The notes: generated by a model not told the origin, from the letters alone. 64,000 nt of DNA from Bifidobacterium subtile (GCF_000741775.1 NZ_JGZR01000003.1:1-64000); one strand, 5' to 3'; counted from the first letter of the stretch, positions 51,089-59,954 are shown. Numbers and translations are program-made.

Positions 51089-53005
51089 ATGAACACACGC
51101 CGACATCAGGCTGGCCATCGGACAGCCCATCAGCGCCAACGGCATGGGCGCGAAAAGTCTTCCGGCATGCTCGTGCTGCGCTATGGCGCGCCGGCCCTCG
51201 CCCAAGCCATGATGGCAGCGGTGATGCTGGCAGAGCGCCGCTGGCTGTTCGCGCTGATGGTGCTGCCTGGTCTGGCGGCAACGCTGGTGGCGGTGCTGAC
51301 CGTCATACGCACTAGGAAGATGGCGTCTGCAAAGACAAACGCTTCGGCGGTGCCGGCCGAAGATCGTGAGATGAAAACGCCTCGTGACGATATGCGCTCC
51401 TTAAGCTTGCGGACCTTGGAAGCACTGCTCGGCTTGGACGAGGATTCGTTGATATGGCGAAGCGTGGTCCGTCGCTGGCTGCAGCCGGGAAGTCTGCGGG
51501 TCCCGGTGGCCATGTCGGGCGAAGGCGTGCATGCTCTCGATCTCCGGCGACAGGGGCCGCACGCTTTAGTCGCGGGAACCACCGGATCAGGCAAATCGGT
51601 GCTGCTGCAAAGCTGGTGTCTGGCGATGGCCTTCGCCAACCCGCCGGAACGGCTGCATTTTGTCTTTCTGGATTTCAAAGGTGGTTCTGCATTCAATCGG
51701 CTCGAAGAGCTGCCGCATGCAGTCGGCAGCGTGTGCGATCTCGATCTGGGCCATGCCGCACGCGCGCTGCTAGCTGTCGAGCAGGAGCTCGAACGACGCG
51801 AGCGGCTGGTTGCCGAGCGACGTGCGGGCGATCTGCGAGCGCTGCACGATCGGCCTGCGGCGATGGTGATTGTCGTCGACGAATTCCACGCGCTGAGCAG
51901 CCAGCTTCCCGATTATGTCGACAGGCTCACGCGCATCGCTTCGCTGGGCCGCTCGCTTGACATGCACGTCATCGCCTGCACGCAGAACCCGATGGGGCAG
52001 GTCAGCGCCAATATGAAGGCCAATATGAGTCTGAACATATGTCTGCGCGTGCGCGACGGGGTTCAGTCCAGCGAATTGCTTGGAGACACCAGAGCCGCCA
52101 CAATTCCCCCTGAGCTTCCCGGCGCGGCCTACTGCACGGATGGCGGCGAGCTGACCGCCATTCGCTGCGCCGCGCCGCGCAGCATCGAACGTCTTGTTCG
52201 AGCGATGCGGCTGGCTCATAGGTTTTGCGGTGGGAGTGCCGCTGCCGCGTTGTTCACCGCACCGCTGCCGCGCATGGTGCATGACATAGCCAAGCACCTA
52301 GGCCGCTCCCCCACGGCCTCGCGCTCAGCAGTGCCATTCGCGCTCGGCGACACCGGCGTGGCGCTCGACGCGGCGATGCTGCCCATCGGCTGCGGCAATA
52401 TCGCCGTCATCGGCACGCAAGGCCGCGGCAAGACAACGCTGCTGCGAACGGTATACGAGCAGGCGCACGCTGTGGATGGGCTGGATGCCGTCTGGTTTAA
52501 CGGGAATGCGGGCAGATCCGCCGGCGGAGCTTCTGCGCCTCCTGCGTCATCGCTCTCTGCGTCCTCGCCGTGCCGCGAGACGGCTGCATCATTAGAGACG
52601 ACTACGACGGCTGGCTCAGCCGTCGGACGCCATTGCGCAGCCGACTCCCTCGAGCCCTCCCCTCAGCCCCATGCCGTCTGGCTGGTGGACGACGCCGACG
52701 CATGGCTTGAGCCTTTCTGCGCAGATCCCGTTGCGGGCGGATTCCAGTCAGCGCTGGCCGATTCCGCGATCACCGTGGTGTTCGCCATGCGCACCTCGCG
52801 GCATCTGCGCATACCCGAGCATTGCACGACCCGGATTGTGATGCCTACTGGCGAACGCGCCGTCGATCTCATGAACGGCATCCCGGCAGGCCTGCTTGCC
52901 TCCTTCGATGCCGGAGCTCTGGCAACGCCTGGCCGAGCCGTGTTCCTGCGTGACGGCAACGCGACACGCGTCCAATGTCTCAGCCCTCGGACGCGTGGTT
53001 CCTGA
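51089..53005 (+). CDS. FtsK/SpoIIIE-type ATPase, EssC/EccC-like, with two P-loop domains
   Basis: About 638 residues from ATG 51089 (ATG 51167 also possible). Two membrane helices at the start (APALAQAMMAAVMLAERRWLFALMVLPGLAATLVAVLTV), then ATPase 1 with Walker A GTTGSGKS at 163-170, LHFVFLDFKGGSAFNRLEELPHAVG and Walker B MVIVVDEFHAL, followed by ATPase 2 with Walker A GTQGRGKT at 442-449 and a Walker B-like WLVDDADAW. This order resembles EssC/EccC of type VII secretion more than DNA-pumping FtsK, since no gamma domain is seen. No WXG100 gene is nearby. A whiB1-like gene follows. Confidence 0.8.
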   Translation: MNTRRHQAGHRTAHQRQRHGREKSSGMLVLRYGAPALAQAMMAAVMLAERRWLFALMVLPGLAATLVAVLTVIRTRKMASAKTNASAVPAEDREMKTPRDDMRSLSLRTLEALLGLDEDSLIWRSVVRRWLQPGSLRVPVAMSGEGVHALDLRRQGPHALVAGTTGSGKSVLLQSWCLAMAFANPPERLHFVFLDFKGGSAFNRLEELPHAVGSVCDLDLGHAARALLAVEQELERRERLVAERRAGDLRALHDRPAAMVIVVDEFHALSSQLPDYVDRLTRIASLGRSLDMHVIACTQNPMGQVSANMKANMSLNICLRVRDGVQSSELLGDTRAATIPPELPGAAYCTDGGELTAIRCAAPRSIERLVRAMRLAHRFCGGSAAAALFTAPLPRMVHDIAKHLGRSPTASRSAVPFALGDTGVALDAAMLPIGCGNIAVIGTQGRGKTTLLRTVYEQAHAVDGLDAVWFNGNAGRSAGGASAPPASSLSASSPCRETAASLETTTTAGSAVGRHCAADSLEPSPQPHAVWLVDDADAWLEPFCADPVAGGFQSALADSAITVVFAMRTSRHLRIPEHCTTRIVMPTGERAVDLMNGIPAGLLASFDAGALATPGRAVFLRDGNATRVQCLSPRTRGS

Positions 53006-53048
53006 AACGCAGGCGACCAGGACAACCGGATAAGTTGAGCGAAAACCC

Positions 53049-53077
53049 TTGAAAATTCGATGCGTTCGTGGTTATCT
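53049..53077 (+). promoter_or_regulatory. Promoter of the whiB1-like gene
   Basis: TTGAAA at 53049-53054 and TTATCT at 53072-53077 are spaced by 17 bases, 74 bases before the start codon. Confidence 0.6.
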
Positions 53078-53150
53078 AGTAGGGAACTCACAGCGATGAC
53101 ATCATGGCAGCACGTTCATGTGCCATGGTTTCAACAGGAAGGCGAATTTG

Positions 53151-53429
53151 ATGAGCAGTGCTTTTGACTGGCGCGCGAAGGCGGCATGCCGCGACAAGGA
53201 TCCGGAGCTGTTCTTCCCCGTGGGAAATACCGGGGCGGCGTACCAGCAGATCGAAGAGGCCAAGGCCGTGTGCCGGACCTGCAAGGTGATCGATGCCTGC
53301 CTGAAGTGCGCGTTGGACACCAATCAGGATTATGGCGTGTGGGGCGGGCTGAGCGAGGACGAGCGCCGCGCTTTGAAGCGTCGCGCCATGCGCGCCCGCC
53401 GTTCGCAGAACATGCAGATGCAGATCTGA
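53151..53429 (+). CDS. WhiB-family iron-sulfur regulator (WhiB1-like)
   Basis: 92 residues. Cluster cysteines in KAACRDK near residue 13 and AVCRTCKVIDACLKC near 41-55; turn motif DYGVWGGLSEDERRALKRRAMRARR with a basic tail. The size and the DPELFFPVG segment fit WhiB1, a nitric-oxide-sensitive, usually essential regulator in mycobacteria. AGGAAGG lies before the ATG at 53151. Closely related gene at 47073 is of the WhiB2 type; the two bracket the LCP/ATPase genes. Confidence 0.93.
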   Translation: MSSAFDWRAKAACRDKDPELFFPVGNTGAAYQQIEEAKAVCRTCKVIDACLKCALDTNQDYGVWGGLSEDERRALKRRAMRARRSQNMQMQI

Positions 53430-53801
53430 TTCCTTTGGCTTGTATAGCCTAGCCGCCGACTGCAAATCGGTTGGGATTGGGGGTTTCCGGGATTTCCCGG
53501 AAACCCCCAATTGCGTTGCATGCGCACATTGCCGCGTCACACCCGCACCCGGTGGGAGTCACGCATGGTGAACGGCCCTGAACGCAATTCCCGTATACAG
53601 GGCCGTAATAACGCGGGAAATGCGGCGTAGCACGTACGCGCATCCATGCCGAAAAACCTTTCAGATGAAAAGTTTTGGCTGGTTTGCGGCATTTGGTGCT
53701 TGTATGGGATGAGACATACGCGACTGCGCCGCTGAGCGCATAGGGCAGCGTATCGGGCACGACTGCTCCGGCAGCACAGGACTCTGGACGGGAGGTGGAG
53801 C
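53430..53801. other. Intergenic stretch with terminator and imperfect palindrome
   Basis: 372 bases. Holds the hairpin 53476-53511 and, at 53648-53679, an imperfect dyad (GCCGAAAAACCTTTC ... GAAAAGTTTTGGC) upstream of the next gene that could be an operator. No gene seen. Confidence 0.45.
53476..53511 (+). terminator. Terminator behind whiB1-like gene
   Basis: Perfect 16-bp arms, ATTGGGGGTTTCCGGG at 53476-53491 and CCCGGAAACCCCCAAT at 53496-53511, loop of four bases. Confidence 0.8.
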
Positions 53802-55199
53802 ATGGGGCGCATTCGCATCGGCGATGGCATACCAGAGCAGCTGGGATTGTACGGACTGCCGTCAGGCGAGTTCGTGTACCGGGTGAACTATGCGCGCCAG
53901 CACCCGTATGATTGGCGATTCGCGCGAAGCCGGCTGCTGCTGGGCCTGCCGCTATGTCTGGGCACGCTGCCGGTGGGCGGCTGGCATACCTGGTGGCCGC
54001 TGGCGGCGATGACGGGGACGGTGGCGTTCGCGCTGGTGGAGCTAGTGACGGAGATGGGCGACTGGTCGGCTCGGTGGCGCAGATTCCTGCGCATGGCCGG
54101 TTTGCGCTGGTGGTGGACGGCCCGAGATCTGCAGCTGCAGCACAATGTGCTGCTGAATGCAGGCGGCATCGTGGCCATGCTCTATATCGTGATTTTGTTC
54201 CCGACATGCATGATATGGGGCATTCTGCCATTGTTGGGCACAGGGTCATCGGTTGCTGCCGATTGGAGAGTGCTTGGCGTGTGGCTGGGAGTGACGCTCT
54301 ACCAGATATCGCTGGCGCGCTCCTTCCTGTATGACACAGGTTTTTTGCAGCCGTCACGCAGTCGGATGTCCGAACGCTTCCGTATTTGGGTGCGCTGGCT
54401 CGCTGGACCGGCGCTCACGGGATGGCTGCTGGTGCAGCTTGCCGTGGGATTGCCCGGTGAGGCACGTCTTTTCACCGGTATGACGCCCGCGTTCTTACTG
54501 GTGGCGGGGCTGCCATTGCTGCTCATCGGCGAGGTTTCGTTGTTCAGCCGGCAGGTGATCGCCGAGGATCGGGAATACCGGCGCGCACAGGAAGAGCAGC
54601 GCAGCGAATTGGTTCGCCGTGCGCTCGACATCAGCGAACCCGTTCTCGCCGCCGCCATTCGCGAGCAAGGTGAAACGGACAGGGGCGTGGGAGGCCTGGA
54701 TGTGCTTCCGTTCCTGCTCGGCACGCTTGCCTATGATCAGATCTCTCCTTCCGATCTGTCAGCTGAGGCGGTCGCCGAGGCGGTGCGTGCGCTGGCAGCC
54801 GGATATGGGGTCGACGCGCATGCGGATGTCACGTGCTCCGATGTCACTATGCCGGAATTGCGCACTATGCTGCGCGTGGTGGGGACCGTCCTCGCTGTCG
54901 GCTGCGCCAGGCAAATTGCGCATGAGACCGCACAGGCCAACGCAGCGTCGATGCTGACGGTCAGCATCGACGGCCAAGGCGAGCGGTCCCGGCAGCTGCA
55001 AATCACCGTGCATTGCACGGACAGTCGCGTGCGGCTGGAGCCTGGGTTGGATGCGGAGGCATTGCAGGCCAAACTGCTCGCCATGTATCCGGTGGTCGGA
55101 CACAGACCCATGATCAGCGTCGAACGGCATGGAGACGGTGCGGCCGGATCGAGAGTGCTCGGCGTTTGCGTATCCTTCGGTCAGCAGGCCCGGCAGTAA
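53802..55199 (+). CDS. Multi-pass membrane protein, possibly a degenerate sensor kinase
   Basis: 465 residues that I cannot assign to a family. Residues 40-245 hold about six or seven membrane helices (LLLGLPLCLGTLPVG, WWPLAAMTGTVAFALVELV, GGIVAMLYIVILFPTCMIWGILPLLG, AFLLVAGLPLLLIGEVSLF). The cytoplasmic 215 residues start with a charged helix (AEDREYRRAQEEQRSELVRRALDI) and end in a region with the beat of a histidine-kinase ATPase fold (LRTMLRVVGTVLAVGCARQIAHETAQANAASMLTVSIDG) but without usable N and G boxes. The next gene encodes a receiver-like protein, so a divergent two-component pair is a fair hypothesis. GGAGGTGG lies before the ATG. Confidence 0.65.
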   Translation: MGRIRIGDGIPEQLGLYGLPSGEFVYRVNYARQHPYDWRFARSRLLLGLPLCLGTLPVGGWHTWWPLAAMTGTVAFALVELVTEMGDWSARWRRFLRMAGLRWWWTARDLQLQHNVLLNAGGIVAMLYIVILFPTCMIWGILPLLGTGSSVAADWRVLGVWLGVTLYQISLARSFLYDTGFLQPSRSRMSERFRIWVRWLAGPALTGWLLVQLAVGLPGEARLFTGMTPAFLLVAGLPLLLIGEVSLFSRQVIAEDREYRRAQEEQRSELVRRALDISEPVLAAAIREQGETDRGVGGLDVLPFLLGTLAYDQISPSDLSAEAVAEAVRALAAGYGVDAHADVTCSDVTMPELRTMLRVVGTVLAVGCARQIAHETAQANAASMLTVSIDGQGERSRQLQITVHCTDSRVRLEPGLDAEALQAKLLAMYPVVGHRPMISVERHGDGAAGSRVLGVCVSFGQQARQ

Positions 55200-55359
55200 A
55201 GGCTCGAGGGCCCATCCTGCTCCGATTCGATGCCGCTTCGATGATGCGAATCACCTTGTGACTGCATGCGTATCACGGCAGCGCGTGTACGACATAGCGA
55301 CAGTGTCTAAGCGAGGTATCATCCCATTGAGAAGAATCGTCGGGGAAGGGCGGGGCACT

Positions 55360-56340
55360 ATGGCATCGGCGCTCATGCACAGAAAGGTGCTGCTGGTGGG
55401 CAGTCCCTACCTGTTCCAGGATTTCGTGGCTGCCGGCATTCCCGAAGACTGCTACGAGCTGGCGGAAACCATCGAAGATGCCAAATCCTTCTGGGACGAT
55501 CGCGGGGCTGCGCGTTGGCTGGCAGTCGTGGCCGTGCTGGACCCGATGACCGTGTATGGGTCCTCGAATGAGCAGATCCTGCGAGCTACGCACAAACTGC
55601 TGTCGGGAGTCGCCCTGTTCGACTACATTCGCGACCATCATGGCGTGAAAACCCCGCTTGTATGCTTGGTCAATGCAAGTCACCGCTGGGGGCCCGATGC
55701 CTTGTTCGCAATGGCCACCGTGCAATGGTTCGGTGGACAGGTCCTCGATCTGACCGACTCCGCATTGCCTCAGGGAATGCAGCTTATCGACTGGCTCGCA
55801 CGGGGCGAGTCCGTCAGCACCATGGTCCGCGAACGGGTGCGCGAGCAGGCGCGGCTGGTGTTCAATCAGCTGGTCACCATCGAGAGGCAGGACTCCCGGC
55901 GCGGCCCGCACGCCAAAGTGGACAATGCGATCGCCTGGCTGCGGCTGATCTGCACGGACGAATTCAAACCCATGGACATCCACCGGCATTTGCAGGAGCA
56001 CGCTGAACGCGAATCCTATGACGACCGTGCGTCCGCAAGCAACCACGTGCTCTCAGCGCCTACCATCAAGCTGCGCCTCGCACACACGCTGAACGTCATG
56101 ATCGACATCGCCGAAGCCTTCCGCGCCGACCCATGGGAGCGCATCGACGGCGACGCTCACCGGTCCCGATTCTGGGAGGATTCCGCCCTGCAATCCGCCC
56201 GAGCCTTCATCGCCGAAGGACAGCAGTTCTACTCATTCGAAGACATCGACCCCGTCTGGCGCAAGGAATCCACCAGGCTGCAGCGCGAAGGCCCCGACGG
56301 CCGCCAGGCAAGCCACGGCAGCCACAGCGACGGTCAATAA
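55360..56340 (+). CDS. Divergent response-regulator-like protein
   Basis: 326 residues from ATG 55360 (GGAAGGGCGGGG upstream). The first 130 residues look like an altered receiver (HRKVLLVGSPYLFQDFVAAGIP, then WLAVVAVLDPM where the phospho-Asp would be, and TPLVCLVNASHRWGPDALFAMATVQWFGGQVLDLTD in the place of the Thr/Lys part). The second half is helical with a possible DNA-binding portion (VDNAIAWLRLICTDEFKPMDIHRHLQEHAE and SAPTIKLRLAHTLNVMIDIAEAF). The usual acidic pair after the first strand is missing. I do not recognise the family. It follows the unusual membrane protein after 160 bases. Confidence 0.65.
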   Translation: MASALMHRKVLLVGSPYLFQDFVAAGIPEDCYELAETIEDAKSFWDDRGAARWLAVVAVLDPMTVYGSSNEQILRATHKLLSGVALFDYIRDHHGVKTPLVCLVNASHRWGPDALFAMATVQWFGGQVLDLTDSALPQGMQLIDWLARGESVSTMVRERVREQARLVFNQLVTIERQDSRRGPHAKVDNAIAWLRLICTDEFKPMDIHRHLQEHAERESYDDRASASNHVLSAPTIKLRLAHTLNVMIDIAEAFRADPWERIDGDAHRSRFWEDSALQSARAFIAEGQQFYSFEDIDPVWRKESTRLQREGPDGRQASHGSHSDGQ

Positions 56341-56370
56341 GCTGGCTGCGCCGAGTCCTTTGCGTTGCAA

Positions 56371-56489
56371 CGCCCGCATCACTGCAAAGATAATGCGGGC
56401 GCTGTGCCGTTTCAGGCCGGTTGCCGGTTATACGTCACGATTCCCGCATCACCTTGCAGATAGTGCGGGAGTCGTGACGTATAACCGGC
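56371..56489. terminator. Two hairpins between convergent genes
   Basis: First: CGCCCGCAT at 56371-56379 with ATGCGGGCG at 56393-56401. Second: 26-bp arms 56423-56448 and 56464-56489 with one mismatch, loop of 15. They separate the receiver-like gene from the kinase gene on the other strand. Confidence 0.75.
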
Positions 56490-56573
56490 TCCACATCATC
56501 GCAATCACGCATCCGGGAGCAGCTCAGGTCGCGGCGATGCGGGGTCTGCAACGTTTGCGCTCACGCATAAGGC

Positions 56574-58088
56574 TCACAGATCCGTGGCGTTGCTGTCCTC
56601 CTGAAGGTCCTGGGCCGCACGCAGGCGCATATCCAGAATGACCCTGGTGCCGCCCTCGCGGCGAGGCTCCCAATGCACGGTGCCGCCGAAATCGTTCGTG
56701 ACGAAGGTGTTGATGATCTGCGTGCCCAAGCCCGACCCCGAAGAGCGGGCCATGCCGTTGTCCTCCTCGGTGTCCAAGCCGGATCCGTCGTCCTCGACGA
56801 CGACGTTGAGATTGTTGCCGCCCCGGCCCACTGAAATGGTGATGCGCCCATCCTTGCGCCCTTCGAAGCCATGCTCGACGGCGTTGGTGATCAGCTCGGT
56901 GAGCACTAGCGACAGCGGCGTGGCGTCCTGGGCCGGCATCATGCCGAAGGAGCCGATGTAGTCGATGTGGATGTGCTGGTCGCGCATGGTGGCGAGATCC
57001 ACGGTCATCTTGAGCAGATTCGAAATCACCTTGTCGTAGTCTACCATCTCGTCGGCGGTCTGGCTCAGCCCTTCGTGCACCATGGCTATCGTCTGCACGC
57101 GGCGCTGGGCCTCCGCCAGCTCCTTCTTGACCTCGTCGGATTTGGTCTTGCGCGCCTGCAGCCGCAGCAGCGCCGAAACGGCCTGCAGATTGTTCTTGAC
57201 CCTGTGGTGAATCTCCGAAATCGTGGCGTCCTTCGTCTGCAGCTCCTGATCGCGCCGACGCAGCTCGGTCACGTCGCGGCACAGAATCAGCGCGCCGGAC
57301 CGTCCGTTCGCGCCATACAACGGCAGAGAGCGAATCGAGATCACCGAGCGATTCGCATTCAGTTCGGAATCGACGGCGGCCTTGCCCGCAAGCACCAAAG
57401 GGAGGGCTTCGGGCACTGGATCCTTGGTGTGCAGCAGCTGCGTGCCGATCTCGCTGAGATACTGGCCCTGCATCGTGGTCACCGCGCCGAGGCGTCGGAA
57501 GCAGCTAATGGCATTGGGCGAGGAGTAGCGCACCACGCCGTCCACGGTCAGCAGGATGAAGCCATCGGAGACGCGGGCGTTGTGCCGCTGGTTCATCACC
57601 GGATCATGATAAGGGAACTGCTCGCGCGGAATCATCTCGAAGAGCTGCTTGCCGGCGTTGATGCTTTCGGACTCGTAGCGGCCGTTGGATTCTCGCGTGG
57701 ACATATTCGTCTCGCGGATGACGACGCCGAGCGTTTTGCCGTTGTGTCGCACCGGCGCGTAGACGTTGCAGACCGTCGAACGGCCCACATCGCGCAGCAC
57801 GGTGGAGCGCACGACGTCGTTCGAGCGCATCGTGGTGTCCAGCTCGTCGATCATATCGTCCTTGATCTCATTGCCCACCACGTCATCGATGCGCAGGGTC
57901 ATCACGGTGGAGGGCCGACACTGCTCGGCGACGACGTAGCTTCCGTCGCCTTTTTGCAGAACAAGCAGCAGGTCGGCGAAGCTCAGATCGGCGATGACCT
58001 GCCAATCCGCAACAAGATGATGCAGCCATTCGCGGTCGCTGTCATCGAAATCAGGGCGCGTTGCGAGAATGTGAGTGAAATCAGCCAT
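56574..58088 (-). CDS. PdtaS-like cytosolic sensor histidine kinase
   Basis: About 504 residues from ATG 58088. N-terminal GAF-like domain (FTHILATRPDFDDSDREWLHHLVADWQVIADLSFADLLLVL), PAS-like domain (SDGFILLTVDGVVRYSSPNAISCFRRLG), then HisKA_2 with phospho-His in ISEIHHRVKNNLQAVSALLRLQAR and an ATPase domain (LSLVLTELITNAVEHGFEG, DDGSGLDTE, SGSGLGTQIINTFV). No membrane segment. In mycobacteria PdtaS phosphorylates the ANTAR regulator PdtaR and senses stress and metals. The likely partner here is the ANTAR regulator at 21312-22103. A longer frame to 58244 has no supporting start signal. Confidence 0.92.
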   Translation of the reverse strand: MADFTHILATRPDFDDSDREWLHHLVADWQVIADLSFADLLLVLQKGDGSYVVAEQCRPSTVMTLRIDDVVGNEIKDDMIDELDTTMRSNDVVRSTVLRDVGRSTVCNVYAPVRHNGKTLGVVIRETNMSTRESNGRYESESINAGKQLFEMIPREQFPYHDPVMNQRHNARVSDGFILLTVDGVVRYSSPNAISCFRRLGAVTTMQGQYLSEIGTQLLHTKDPVPEALPLVLAGKAAVDSELNANRSVISIRSLPLYGANGRSGALILCRDVTELRRRDQELQTKDATISEIHHRVKNNLQAVSALLRLQARKTKSDEVKKELAEAQRRVQTIAMVHEGLSQTADEMVDYDKVISNLLKMTVDLATMRDQHIHIDYIGSFGMMPAQDATPLSLVLTELITNAVEHGFEGRKDGRITISVGRGGNNLNVVVEDDGSGLDTEEDNGMARSSGSGLGTQIINTFVTNDFGGTVHWEPRREGGTRVILDMRLRAAQDLQEDSNATDL

Positions 58089-58231
58089 GGTCTCCATCAT
58101 ACGCAGGGCGCAGGCCTGCAGCGGATCGATGTGTTTCAGGTTGCCGAGCAGATCGCGGTGCGCGAAAATGTACCAGGCATGCATATGACATGCGCAAGGC
58201 TGGGCAAAACCGCGATGCGGCGTCGTCCAGC

Positions 58232-58277
58232 TTGACATTGACATCGGTTACGATATCGTAGGTTACGTTTGCGTAAC
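58232..58277 (+). promoter_or_regulatory. Promoter region with two palindromes before the hemolysin-III gene
   Basis: TTGACA at 58232-58237 is a good -35. Behind it lie TACGATATCGTA (58249-58260) and GTTACG-TTTG-CGTAAC (58262-58277), both perfect dyads, in the position of a -10 and start region. An operator for an unknown regulator is plausible. Confidence 0.5.
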
Positions 58278-58307
58278 ATACGGCATCATACACGGCAACG
58301 GAGGATT

Positions 58308-59210
58308 ATGGACAGCACGAATCATCCCGAAACCGAGGCAAGCGCGAAATCCGGAGACGCAGCCGCAGCCGTCATCGCGGCCCGCGAGCAGGCCGTGCGC
58401 GCCCGGGCCGAGGCGGCACGCGCCAAAGCGCGCAACAGGGCCGATTCCGTGCGCCGCACAGCCGAGCGGCGGGCGGCAGCCATCATCGCACAGGGCGAGA
58501 TTCGCGCCGCGCGCATCGAAGGCGTGCCATTCGAAACTACGGAACGCCGGGTGCGTCTCGACGTGCATGGCCGGCCCAAGCCTATCCTGCGCGGCTGGAT
58601 TCATGCGGTCTCCGCCCCCCTTGCGCTGGCGGCCGGCATCGTGCTGATCTGTCTGGCGCACGGCACGGGGCTGAAGTGGGCCTGCGCCATCTTCATGGCA
58701 TGTTCGGCATTTCTATTCACGAATTCGGCAGCCTACCATCTGGGCGACTGGTCGCCGCGCGTCACCGACGTGCTGCGCCGCATCGACCATCTCAATATAT
58801 TCCTGCTGATCGCCGGCACCTATACGCCGGTCTCCTTCGCGCTCGATTCCTTCTGGCGCACCGCGATCATCGTGGGCATGTGGAGCTGCACCTTCGTGGC
58901 CATGGTCATCCACGTGATCTGGATCAGCGCGCCTCGCTGGCTCTACGTCATCGTCTACATCGTCTTCGGCATATCCGGTCTGGTCTTCATGCGGCTGTTC
59001 TGGCTCTCCCCTGCCGCCGGCCCGGCCGTTGTGATACTGATCGCCGCCGGCGGGGCATGCTACATCGCCGGCGCCATCGTCTACGCCCTGCGCAGGCCCG
59101 ATCCATGGCCGCGCGTCTTCGGCTTCCACGAGATCTTCCACGTCGGCACCGTCGCCGGATTCGCCTGCCACATGGTCGCCATCTACATGGTCATCGTCAA
59201 TCTGTGGTGA
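58308..59210 (+). CDS. Hemolysin III / PAQR-family membrane protein
   Basis: 300 residues. A charged, Ala/Arg-rich cytoplasmic N-terminus of about 85 residues (EQAVRARAEAARAKARNRAD, a helix or coiled coil) precedes seven membrane helices of the HlyIII family: NSAAYHLGDWSPRVTDVLRRIDHLNIFLLIAGTYTPVS with the metal-linked Ser/His/Asp residues, and GFHEIFHVGTVAGFACHMVAIY with the C-terminal His triad. In this family these residues form a zinc site as in adiponectin receptors; the bacterial role is unclear. GGAGG precedes the ATG at 58308. Single gene with two palindromes upstream. Confidence 0.9.
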   Translation: MDSTNHPETEASAKSGDAAAAVIAAREQAVRARAEAARAKARNRADSVRRTAERRAAAIIAQGEIRAARIEGVPFETTERRVRLDVHGRPKPILRGWIHAVSAPLALAAGIVLICLAHGTGLKWACAIFMACSAFLFTNSAAYHLGDWSPRVTDVLRRIDHLNIFLLIAGTYTPVSFALDSFWRTAIIVGMWSCTFVAMVIHVIWISAPRWLYVIVYIVFGISGLVFMRLFWLSPAAGPAVVILIAAGGACYIAGAIVYALRRPDPWPRVFGFHEIFHVGTVAGFACHMVAIYMVIVNLW

Positions 59211-59287
59211 GCGCCACGCAAGTCTATCCGACTATTCGCCTGGCTCCTGCGCATCCTGCGCCATATGAAGTTCCTGTAAACCCAAAG

Positions 59288-59322
59288 TTCCCCCTATGCC
59301 GGGCAATCTGGCATAGGGGGAA
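59288..59322. terminator. Terminator between hlyIII-like gene and greA
   Basis: TTCCCCCTATGCC at 59288-59300 pairs with GGCATAGGGGGAA at 59310-59322, loop of nine, followed by AA on plus. Serves the convergent pair. Confidence 0.75.
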
Positions 59323-59346
59323 AACGTCGCCGCCGCTTTCGCAGCG

Positions 59347-59826
59347 TCACGACAGCGGCTGGGAGTCCTTGACCGTCACCGATATCTCGCGGCCGTTCGG
59401 CGTCTTGTAGCTGACGGTATCGCCCTTCTTGGCGCCTATGATGGCGGCGCCGATCGGCGATTCCGGACTGATGACGTCGTATTCGGTGGCTACGGCGATG
59501 TCGCGCGACCCCAGCACATAGACCACCTCGTTGCCTGCCAGGTCCAACGTCACCACGGAGCCGTTGCCCACGGTTCCCGCTTCGGGAGCCTCGAGTATCT
59601 TGGTGTTGCGCAGCTTGACGATGAGCTCATTGATGCGGCCTTCGTTCTTGCCCTGCTCCTCGCGCGCGGCCTGGTATCCGCCGTTCTCCGAAAGATCGCC
59701 TTCGGCACGCGCCGTCGCGATGCGCTCGGTGATCTCGTCGCGGAATTCACCCTCGCGGTAGGCGAGCTCCTGCTTGAGCTTGTCGTACGCCTCCTGCGTA
59801 AGCAGAATCGTTTTCTCCTCGGCCAT
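59347..59826 (-). CDS. greA: Transcription elongation factor GreA
   Basis: 159 residues. N-terminal coiled coil with the acidic tip (LTQEAYDKLKQELAYREGEFRDEITERIATARAEGDLSENGGYQAAREEQ) and C-terminal FKBP-like domain (GNGSVVTLDLAGNEVVYVLGS, ISPESPIGAAIIGAKKGDTVSYKTPNGREISVTV). GreA rescues backtracked RNA polymerase by stimulating transcript cleavage. AGGAGGAGGC stands before the ATG at 59826. Confidence 0.96.
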   Translation of the reverse strand: MAEEKTILLTQEAYDKLKQELAYREGEFRDEITERIATARAEGDLSENGGYQAAREEQGKNEGRINELIVKLRNTKILEAPEAGTVGNGSVVTLDLAGNEVVYVLGSRDIAVATEYDVISPESPIGAAIIGAKKGDTVSYKTPNGREISVTVKDSQPLS

Positions 59827-59954
59827 AATGCCTCCTCCTGACCTTATCCTTAGGTTATATATATGACTGCGCCGGCCAAGCCCGGTACGCTATGTCTGCA
59901 TGCGTACCAAACCTCGCCAGCGCTATACGTGTTGCTCTATAAGACTCGTCCGGC

